A stretch of DNA of 64,000 bases from Chloroflexota bacterium (GTDB taxonomy: Bacteria; Chloroflexota; Dehalococcoidia; Tepidiformales; Tepidiformaceae): positions 62,001-126,000 of the forward strand of contig JACPOQ010000022.1 of assembly GCA_016191435.1 (NCBI GenBank), given 5' to 3'. Both the position numbers and the translations under genes were made by a program. Below the pieces are notes generated by a model, which saw only the letters and a list, made by a program, of their open reading frames with translations, was not told the origin of the DNA and did no database searches. Below, in pieces: positions 57,904 through 64,000 of this stretch. Every line of letters begins with the position of its first letter. The first letter of the stretch is position 1.

Positions 57904-58872
57904 TCAGCTATCGAGCTCTTGCAGGAACGCGATCATCGCCTCCGAGACCTCGGCGGGCCGTTCCTGCTGTGTCCAGTGGCCGCAGCCCGGGAGGAGCACC
58001 GTGCGGCGCAGATTGGGCACGTTCTCCGGCAGCCGCTGCAGTGCCGCCGGGTTCATCGCGATCACGCCGTCGCGTTCGCCGGCGATAAAGAGCGCGGGCT
58101 GGCGCATCTTCGCGCCCTGGAAGGCGGCCATGTACTCCCATGTGCGGTCCACGTTGCGGTACCAGTTCAGCCCGCCGCGGAAGCCGGCACGTTCGAACTC
58201 GGCCGTGTAGAAGTCCAGGTCGGCTTTTGTGATGAACGGCGGCAGGTGGTCCTCGCCGGGGTCGGTCATCTGGTCGAGCAGCTTCGCCGTTTTCGGGAGC
58301 TGGCCGAACACCGTGCGCGGTTCGGGGACGCCGCTCGCAGAATAGAGGAAGGCGCGCTGAAGCTTTCGCACGTTGGCGTCGAGCTCCGCCTCGGCCTTTC
58401 CCGGCTCCTGGAAGTAGAGGATATAGAAGAAGTTGTCGCCGAAGGTGGCCTTCATCGCGGCGGTCGGCCGCGCCGCCGCCCGCGGCGTGTACGGCACGCT
58501 CAGCCCGATGACCGCGCGGAAGCGGTCCGGCCGCAGCAGACCCGAATTCCAGGCCACGGGCGCGCCCCAATCGTGCCCCGCGATGACCGCCGTCTCCTCG
58601 CCGAGCACGTCGAGCAACCCGACGATATCGCCCACCAGGTGGAGCTGCGAATACGTGGATATGTCCGCCGGCGCGTCGGTCTGGCCGTAGCCGCGTTGGT
58701 CTGGCGCGACCACCCGGTACCCCGCGGCGGCCAGCGCCGAGATCTGGTGGCGCCACGAATACCACGACTCCGGGAAGCCGTGGCAGAGCACGACCAACGG
58801 CCCGCTCCCCTGCTCGACGTAGTGCATACGGATGCCGTTGGTCTCGGCGAAGCGGTGCTGAAGTTCGGACAT
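57904..58872 (-). CDS. Alpha/beta hydrolase, epoxide hydrolase-like
   Basis: The 322-residue enzyme has the epoxide-hydrolase pattern: oxyanion HGFPESWYSWRHQ, RGYGQTDAP, nucleophile Asp101 in GHDWGAPVAW, a cap domain with a Tyr (FFYILYFQEPG) that can activate an epoxide, and the charge-relay His in GCGHWTQQE. It should open an epoxide to a diol in the cytoplasm; haloalkane dehalogenase is less likely given the HGFPESW and Tyr. ATG 58872 follows GGAGG. A clear promoter lies upstream. Confidence 0.9.
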   Translation of the reverse strand: MSELQHRFAETNGIRMHYVEQGSGPLVVLCHGFPESWYSWRHQISALAAAGYRVVAPDQRGYGQTDAPADISTYSQLHLVGDIVGLLDVLGEETAVIAGHDWGAPVAWNSGLLRPDRFRAVIGLSVPYTPRAAARPTAAMKATFGDNFFYILYFQEPGKAEAELDANVRKLQRAFLYSASGVPEPRTVFGQLPKTAKLLDQMTDPGEDHLPPFITKADLDFYTAEFERAGFRGGLNWYRNVDRTWEYMAAFQGAKMRQPALFIAGERDGVIAMNPAALQRLPENVPNLRRTVLLPGCGHWTQQERPAEVSEAMIAFLQELDS

Positions 58873-58901
58873 GGCTGCCTCCGGGTCGTGCGTGTCGCGA
58901 G

Positions 58902-58930
58902 AGTATGGGAGCGCGGGCGATCACTCGCAA
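58902..58930 (-). promoter_or_regulatory. Putative promoter of the epoxide hydrolase-like gene
   Basis: On the minus strand TTGCGA (58930-58925) and CATACT (58907-58902) are 17 bases apart, each matching consensus at four of six positions. Transcription would begin about 25 bases before the start codon. Confidence 0.45.
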
Positions 58931-59041
58931 CGCACGTAGGGGTGAGGGGCTGCGGGGTGTGCCCTTTTTCAGCCCTGCGTGCGGTCCCCTGGCCATCTAC
59001 CCGGCACTCGCGTCGCCACGAGTGCCGGGCGCTGATTCGCG

Positions 59042-59971
59042 CTATCCCGCGCGAATCAGTTCGCGAGCGCTCGCCTCGACGCTTGCGGCGTCCAGCCCGC
59101 ACAAGGCCAGCAGCTCGCGGTAGGGTCCGATCTCGGTGCAGAAGCGGTCGGGGATGCCGACCCGGCGCACCCGGCCCACGCCCACCTCCGCCACGATCTC
59201 CGCGACGGCCGAGCCGAGGCCGCCGATGATCGAGTGCTCCTCGATGGTCAGCAGCTTCCCCGTCTCACGGGCAGCGCGCACGACGGCCGCCCGGTCGATC
59301 GGCTTGATGGTGTGCATGTTGAGCAGGCGGGCGTCGATCCCGTCGCGCGCCAACGCATCGTGGACCGCGAGCGCCGTCCGCACCGCCGTGCCGGTCGCGA
59401 TCAGTGTGAGTTGCGACCCCTCGCGCAGGAGTGCCGCCTCGCCCGCCCGCAGGGGCGGCGAACCTTCGATTGGCGACATGTCGGCGGCGAAACCGGCCAG
59501 CCGGATGTACACGGGCCCGTCCATGGCCGCCGCCGCCTTCACCGCCCAGCCGACTTCGTTCGAATCGGCGGGGACGATGATGGTCATGCCGGGGATGGTG
59601 CGGAGCAGGGCGATGTCCTCCATCGCATGGTGGGTGGCGCCCCACGGTCCGGCTTCGAGACCCGTGAACAGGGCGATGATTTTGACGTTGTTGCGGTTGT
59701 AGGCGCAGTCATCGCGAATCTGCTCGAAGCCCCGCATGCTCACGAATGGGGCCATCGACAGGACGAACGGGAGCTTGCCCGCGTGGGCCAGGCCAGCGGC
59801 CACCCCCACGAGGTTCTGCTCGGAGATGCCGACATCGAAGTGCCGTCCGGGGAACGCGTCGCTGAACGGCCCGGCGCCGAAGTCCTGCGAGACGATGACC
59901 ACGTCCGGGTTGCCGTGGGCCAGCTCCGTGATGGCAGCGAGATGAGGCGGCGCGCTCATGTACGAGCTCAT
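59042..59971 (-). CDS. Transketolase, C-terminal subunit (split enzyme)
   Basis: The 309-residue protein covers the pyrimidine-binding and C-terminal domains: VGISEQNLVGVAAGLA with the catalytic Glu that activates thiamine diphosphate, GATHHAMEDIALLRTIPGM, and LTIEEHSIIGGLGSAVAEI. With the next upstream gene it makes one full split transketolase, moving two-carbon units between sugar phosphates. The ATG 59971 overlaps the N-subunit stop (ATGA), fixing a 1:1 coupling. An ATG at 59959 is the alternative start. It ends the minus-strand operon. Confidence 0.9.
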   Translation of the reverse strand: MSSYMSAPPHLAAITELAHGNPDVVIVSQDFGAGPFSDAFPGRHFDVGISEQNLVGVAAGLAHAGKLPFVLSMAPFVSMRGFEQIRDDCAYNRNNVKIIALFTGLEAGPWGATHHAMEDIALLRTIPGMTIIVPADSNEVGWAVKAAAAMDGPVYIRLAGFAADMSPIEGSPPLRAGEAALLREGSQLTLIATGTAVRTALAVHDALARDGIDARLLNMHTIKPIDRAAVVRAARETGKLLTIEEHSIIGGLGSAVAEIVAEVGVGRVRRVGIPDRFCTEIGPYRELLALCGLDAASVEASARELIRAG

Positions 59972-60780
59972 CGCGCTGCACTCAGCGCCGCGAGCGTCTC
60001 CTCGGCCTCCTCGGCCGTGAGCCGTGTGTAGTGAGCGCGTCCGGTGCCTTCGACGCCGGGCGTCCCCTTCCCCTTCACGGTGTGGGCGACGATGGCTACA
60101 GGGCCGGACCCGCGCCCGGCTTCGTCGAGCGCATCCGCCACCGCGCGCATGTCATGCCCGTCGATCTCGATGACCTGCCAGCGAAAGGCGAGCCACTTTT
60201 CGGCGATGGGCTCCACGGCCATAATCTCGGCGGTCGACCCCGAGGCCTGGAACTCGTTGGCATCGACGATCGCGATCAGGTTGCGCAGTCCGAAATGCGG
60301 CGCGCAGAACGCAGCCTCCCAGACCGAGCCTTCCTGGAGCTCCCCGTCCCCGAGCAAGACCACCGTGCGCCTATCCGACTGGTTCAGCGCCTCGGCGAGC
60401 GCGATCCCGACTCCGACGGAGAGCGCGTGACCGAGCGAGCCGGTCGCGAATTCGACGCCCGGCGCCCGCAGGGTTGGGTGCCCGCCGAGGCGGCTTCCGG
60501 AAGTCCCCGAGAGCGGTAGCTCCGAGGCCGCTATCTGCTCGAGCTCGACCATGCAGGCGTGATAGACGTGCACGGCATGGCCCTTGCTGAGCAGGAAGTG
60601 GTCGTGCATGCGGCCGTTTGAATCGAAGCGCAGGAAGCGGAAGAACAGCGCCGCCATCAGGTCGGCGCTCGACATCGAACCACCGAGGTGCGAGCGCTGG
60701 GCGCTCGCGATGGAGACGATGTGGCGGCGCAGGCTGAGAGCCCGCTGCTGGAGTTCGCGGATCTCCGTTTCGTCAGTCAT
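59968..60780 (-). CDS. Transketolase, N-terminal subunit (split enzyme)
   Basis: The 270-residue protein is the thiamine-diphosphate-binding half: SAQRSHLGGSMSSADLMAAL, KGHAVHVYHACM, GSLGHALSVGVGIALAEAL and the GDGELQEGSVWEAA metal motif. Split transketolases occur in special sugar pathways (for example apulose or sulfosugar metabolism) as well as in general use. The gene starts three bases after the aminotransferase stop and overlaps the C-subunit. Its linkage to an aminotransferase and a transporter suggests a dedicated pathway. Confidence 0.9.
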   Translation of the reverse strand: MTDETEIRELQQRALSLRRHIVSIASAQRSHLGGSMSSADLMAALFFRFLRFDSNGRMHDHFLLSKGHAVHVYHACMVELEQIAASELPLSGTSGSRLGGHPTLRAPGVEFATGSLGHALSVGVGIALAEALNQSDRRTVVLLGDGELQEGSVWEAAFCAPHFGLRNLIAIVDANEFQASGSTAEIMAVEPIAEKWLAFRWQVIEIDGHDMRAVADALDEAGRGSGPVAIVAHTVKGKGTPGVEGTGRAHYTRLTAEEAEETLAALSAAR

Positions 60781-60783
60781 GGC

Positions 60784-62031
60784 CTAATCCGCGCCGAAGG
60801 CCGTGCGCACCCGGGCAAAGGCCACGTCCGTGACTTCCAGGGCCTCGGCGATGTCGTCTTCGGTCAAGGCGGCGGAGAGGAACCAGTTGTGGCGAGGATG
60901 CAGGTAGACCCCGCGCCTGATCGCCTCGCCGGTGAACACCAGGGCCTTCCGGAAATCGGCGTCATCTTCGAACGTGAGGAACGGCATCTGCACCGGCCCG
61001 GTCTGCCGGATGCGGAGCCCGTGGCTCTCGGCCTGGGCAGCCAGGCCGTCGCGGAAGAGGGTGCCCGCGTTCGTCATCGATTCGATCGCGCGCTCCTCCT
61101 TGATGGCGGTGATGGTCGCCATCGAGGCTGCCATCGACGCCGCCGCGAACCAGAACGAGCCGGTGTTGAACACCTGCCGGGCACCTTCGCGGAACTTGTC
61201 GGCGCCAACGACCGCGGCGAGGGCATAACCGTTGGCGATCGCCTTGCTATAGGCGCTGAGATCCGGCCGGACACCGACCGTCTCCCAGCTGCCGCCAATG
61301 TCCAGGCGGAAGCCGGCGCGCACGTCATCGAGGATCAGCGCGGCGCCGGTGCGGTCGCAAATCGCGCGGAGCCCGCGCGCGAAGGCGGGGTCGACAAGCT
61401 CCTGGTCGAAGCCGGCGTCGTGCCGGAACGGGGAGACGATGATGCCGGCGGTATCGTCGCCGGCGGCTTCGAGGGCCGCTTCAACGCTCTGGAGGTTGTT
61501 GTAGGAGTAATAGAGGAGGTTCGCGCGGTCCTCCGGCGTCGTCCCGTTGGGCCGGGGGTTGCACCACGGCGCGGCGCCGTGATACGCGCCCTTCGCCGCG
61601 AGCACCTTGCGGCGACCGGTGGCGGCGCGGGCGACCATGAGGCACCAGGTGGTGGCATCGGTGCCGTTCTTCGCGAATGTCGCCCAGTCGGCATGCGGGA
61701 TGGTCGCCACGAGCAGCTCGGCCAGCTCGACAATCCTCGATGACGGGCTGTTCTGGCAATCGGCTTCCGCCTGCTGCGCCGCCGCCGCCGCATCGACCTT
61801 CGGATGGGCGTGGCCGAGCACGATGGGACCGTAACTGCACATGAAGTCGATGTATTCGTTGCCGTCGACGTCCCAGATGCGGCTGCCCCGCCCGCGCTCG
61901 AGGAACTGGGGGAAGCCTTCGGGCATCGCGCCGACGTTCTGGTGGCCGTACATGCCGCCGGGGATCACGGCGCTGGCTCGCGCTCGCAGGGCGCGGTCTT
62001 TGGTGTGGGTGTGCGTCGCGATTGTCTTCAA
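60784..62031 (-). CDS. Class III aminotransferase, glutamate-1-semialdehyde aminotransferase-like
   Basis: The 415-residue PLP enzyme has DVDGNEYIDFMCSYGPIVLGHAHP, FAKNGTDATTWCLMVARAATGR, LILDDVRAGFRLD and Lys263 in AYSKAIANGY, which should bind PLP. It moves an amino group to or from a keto acid, aldehyde or keto sugar; the exact substrate is open, and hemL-type aminomutase function is unlikely because no tetrapyrrole genes are near. I chose TTG 62031: AAGGAGG lies eight bases upstream. A frame to 62160 overlaps the permease gene. It is the third gene of the operon. Confidence 0.85.
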   Translation of the reverse strand: MKTIATHTHTKDRALRARASAVIPGGMYGHQNVGAMPEGFPQFLERGRGSRIWDVDGNEYIDFMCSYGPIVLGHAHPKVDAAAAAQQAEADCQNSPSSRIVELAELLVATIPHADWATFAKNGTDATTWCLMVARAATGRRKVLAAKGAYHGAAPWCNPRPNGTTPEDRANLLYYSYNNLQSVEAALEAAGDDTAGIIVSPFRHDAGFDQELVDPAFARGLRAICDRTGAALILDDVRAGFRLDIGGSWETVGVRPDLSAYSKAIANGYALAAVVGADKFREGARQVFNTGSFWFAAASMAASMATITAIKEERAIESMTNAGTLFRDGLAAQAESHGLRIRQTGPVQMPFLTFEDDADFRKALVFTGEAIRRGVYLHPRHNWFLSAALTEDDIAEALEVTDVAFARVRTAFGAD

Positions 62032-62095
62032 CGTCGAATCCTCCTTGCGGTCCTGTTGCGCCGTCTCCGGCACGAGCGATGGCAGACGGCGCCGG

Positions 62096-62968
62096 TCAGC
62101 GGCGGCGCGTCCGCGGGTCGAGGAAATCCCGGACGCCATCGCCCAGGAAGTTAAACCCAAGCACGACGGTGAGGATGGCGACGCCCGGTGCTGCCGCGAT
62201 CCACCATTCGTAGAACCGTACGGAGCCCTCCGAGATCATCGAGCCCCATTCGGGCGAGGGCGGCAATGCTCCCAGCCCGATAAAGCTGAGCGAAGCGGCG
62301 AGCAGGACGACCTGCCCGAAGTCCATAGTCGCGTTCACGAGAATTGGCGTCATCGCGAGCGGGAGGACGTGGCGGATGAGGATGCGGCCCTGGCCGGCGC
62401 CCATCGATGTGGCGGCGGTGACGTGGTCCTGTTCCTTCACGGCCATGACCTGCGCGCGCAGGAGCCGCGCATAGACCGGCCACCAGACCACGACCATCGC
62501 GAAGAGCGCATTTCGCAGCCCCGGCCCGAGCGACGCCGTCACCGTCATGGCGAGGAGGATTGGTGGAAAGGCGAGGGTGATGTCCGAAAGCCGCATCAGC
62601 AGCGAATCGACCCAGCCGCCGAACATCCCGGCGACGGCGCCAACGACGCAGCCGATGATCACGGCTACCGCGATCACGATGGCCGCGATCGGGAGCGAGC
62701 TGCGGGTGCCATAGAGCGTGCGAGTGAGGACGTCGCGGCCGAGGGCGTCGGTGCCGGCGAGGTGGCGCCAGGTGGGGCTGGTCAGCCGTGTGCCGACGGT
62801 CGCGAGGGGTTCGTAGGGCGCCCACCACGAAACGGTTATCGCGACGGCAACCCAGACGATGATGATCGCTGCGCCCACACCCACCGGCAGGGTTAGCCAC
62901 GCCGGCACCCGCGGCACCGTGCGGCCGAAATCGAGGCCTGTGTCCAGCTCGCGGACTTCGATGGTCAC
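62096..62968 (-). CDS. Peptide-type ABC transporter permease (DppC-like, third system)
   Basis: The 290-residue permease has the DppC set: LAGTDALGRDVLTRTLYGTR, six helices and EAA-type AATSMGAGQGRILIRH. Its GTG start at 62968 overlaps the stop of the preceding permease (GTGA). The third peptide-type system of the window is therefore complete for permeases; its binding protein and any ATPases would lie right of the window or elsewhere. The aminotransferase gene follows after 64 bases. Confidence 0.9.
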   Translation of the reverse strand: MTIEVRELDTGLDFGRTVPRVPAWLTLPVGVGAAIIIVWVAVAITVSWWAPYEPLATVGTRLTSPTWRHLAGTDALGRDVLTRTLYGTRSSLPIAAIVIAVAVIIGCVVGAVAGMFGGWVDSLLMRLSDITLAFPPILLAMTVTASLGPGLRNALFAMVVVWWPVYARLLRAQVMAVKEQDHVTAATSMGAGQGRILIRHVLPLAMTPILVNATMDFGQVVLLAASLSFIGLGALPPSPEWGSMISEGSVRFYEWWIAAAPGVAILTVVLGFNFLGDGVRDFLDPRTRRR

Positions 62969-63978
62969 GACAATCTGATCCGCGGGTCGACGAGGACATA
63001 CGTCATGTCGGTGATGAGGTTCGTGACCAGAAAGATCACGCCGCCGAGGATCGAGACGCCCATGATCGCGGGAAAGTCCAGCGCACGCGACGAATCGACG
63101 GCATACGAGCCGATTCCGGGCCAGGCAAAGATCGATTCGGTGAGCACCGCGCCGGTGATCAGGATGGCGAAGGAAATGCCAATGATCGTGAGCGTGGGGA
63201 TGAGGGCGTTGCGGAGGGCGTGCGTGAGGATCACGCTGCGCTCGGTGAGGCCCTTCGCCCGCGCGGTGCGCACGTAGTCCTGGTTCAGCACCTCGAGGAG
63301 GCTCGCCCGCACCAGCCGCGAGATGATCCCCATGACTGCCCAGCCGAGGACGAAGCTGGGCAGGGCGAGGTGTTGCAGCGCATCCCAGAACGTGCCGAGG
63401 TCGCCCGCGAGCAACGCATCGACCGTATACAACCCCGTGACCTTATCGGGCGCCACAGCGCGGGGGTCCAGCCGCCCGGGCCCAGGGAACCAACCCAAGC
63501 GGGCGTAGAAGATGTAGAGCAAGAACAGCCCGGTCCAGAAGACGGGCAGCGACGACCCGAGCAGCGCGAACAGGCGCGCGAGATGGTCGACCCAGGAGTT
63601 TCGCCGGACAGCGGCAAGGATGCCGAGCAGCAGCCCGACGGTGACGGCGATCGCCATCGCCGCGAGCGTGAGCTCAATTGTCACCGGAAGGCGGTCCTCC
63701 AGGTCCTGGCGGACGTTCTGTTTTGTCCGGAAGGATGTCCCCATGTCGCCGCGGAGAAGGTTGCGGACGTAGATGACGTATTGGGCCGGGAGGGGCTTAT
63801 CGAGCCCCCAGCGCTTCTCCGCGGCCTGCACCACCACCGGGTTGCCCAGCTGGCGCTCGCTCACGACGGTGCTGAGCGGATCGGCGGGCACCGTGCGCGA
63901 GACGACGAACGCCACGGTCACCAGCCCGAGGAGAAGGATCGGCATCATCAACACCCGGACGACGACGTAACGTGCCAC
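62965..63978 (-). CDS. Peptide-type ABC transporter permease (DppB-like, third system)
   Basis: The 337-residue permease opens ARYVVVRVLMMPILLLGLVT and has six helices, the GDMGTSFRTKQ loop and EAA motif DYVRTARAKGLTERSVILTH. It is longer than the other two DppB-like proteins because of a loop with GWFPGPGRLDPRAVAP between helices 3 and 4. GTG 63978, 22 bases from the edge, is the first start with GAGGGCAAGG upstream. The operon probably continues to the right with a binding-protein gene. Confidence 0.9.
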   Translation of the reverse strand: MARYVVVRVLMMPILLLGLVTVAFVVSRTVPADPLSTVVSERQLGNPVVVQAAEKRWGLDKPLPAQYVIYVRNLLRGDMGTSFRTKQNVRQDLEDRLPVTIELTLAAMAIAVTVGLLLGILAAVRRNSWVDHLARLFALLGSSLPVFWTGLFLLYIFYARLGWFPGPGRLDPRAVAPDKVTGLYTVDALLAGDLGTFWDALQHLALPSFVLGWAVMGIISRLVRASLLEVLNQDYVRTARAKGLTERSVILTHALRNALIPTLTIIGISFAILITGAVLTESIFAWPGIGSYAVDSSRALDFPAIMGVSILGGVIFLVTNLITDMTYVLVDPRIRLS

Positions 63979-64000
63979 CCTTGCCCTCGCTGATTCTTGC

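Noticed and set aside
1-64000. tRNA or rRNA genes
   Set aside because: I looked for T-loop sequences of the GGTTCGAATCC type and for conserved rRNA blocks. The few partial matches lie inside coding sequence and cannot form a cloverleaf. A tRNAscan run would settle it.

Overview
This is a GC-rich window with no rRNA, tRNA, CRISPR array or transposase that I can see. It carries about 53 protein-coding genes, several gene relics and a set of clear hairpins. The mix suggests a Chloroflexota bacterium close to Dehalococcoidia-type lineages. The signs are GTG/TTG starts, Tat-exported lipoprotein binding proteins of peptide ABC transporters, SCP-x-like thiolases beside DUF35 zinc-ribbon proteins, and TIG-repeat surface proteins. 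The assignment is inference from gene content, not a phylogenetic result.

Left part (1-13.9 kb). The window opens inside a divergent sugar-dehydrogenase-like lipoprotein. Next come a PAAR-like (DUF4280) protein, a membrane-anchored lytic transglycosylase and a 988-residue Calx-beta/TIG surface protein whose leader folds into nested stems. Cell-wall genes (D-Ala-D-Ala carboxypeptidase, PAP2 phosphatase) and purL follow. After them lie a translationally coupled toxin/immunity-like pair, a DUF3352 protein with a membrane partner, and an EVE-domain protein with a nuclease-like C-terminus followed by two small genes.

Middle (13.9-25.5 kb). This part holds an S9 peptidase whose 5' leader is an octamer tandem repeat, an MFS exporter, a thiolase/DUF35 pair, a zinc/manganese ABC transporter behind a promoter with an inverted-repeat operator, a histidine-phosphatase lipoprotein and an acyl-CoA dehydrogenase. 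About 0.9 kb of decayed sequence follows.

TetR-linked operon (24.8-34.9 kb). A TetR regulator is divergent from a seven-gene operon. The operon encodes a peptide-type binding protein, two permeases, an intact thiolase, a thiolase that has lost its catalytic Cys and His, a family I CoA-transferase, and an HMG-CoA-synthase-like protein without the usual Cys fused to a DUF35 module. An AACG-N2-CGTT palindrome lies between regulator and operon. Uptake and acyl-CoA metabolism are probably induced together.

Stress-type block (35-47 kb). Most genes run on the minus strand: DedA-like and DUF2157 membrane proteins, a zinc alcohol dehydrogenase, a two-domain universal stress protein, a Lon-family protease, a P-type cation ATPase, a glycerophosphodiesterase and an Aur1-type PAP2 protein.

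Right part (47.7-64 kb). An ABM-domain protein is coupled to a MacB-type ABC exporter. A second peptide ABC cassette is bracketed by 127-bp direct repeats of the end of the exporter permease gene. Then come an alcohol dehydrogenase, an SGNH-hydrolase relic and an epoxide-hydrolase-like enzyme. Last is a minus-strand operon with a third set of peptide permeases, a class III aminotransferase and a split transketolase, which continues past the right edge.
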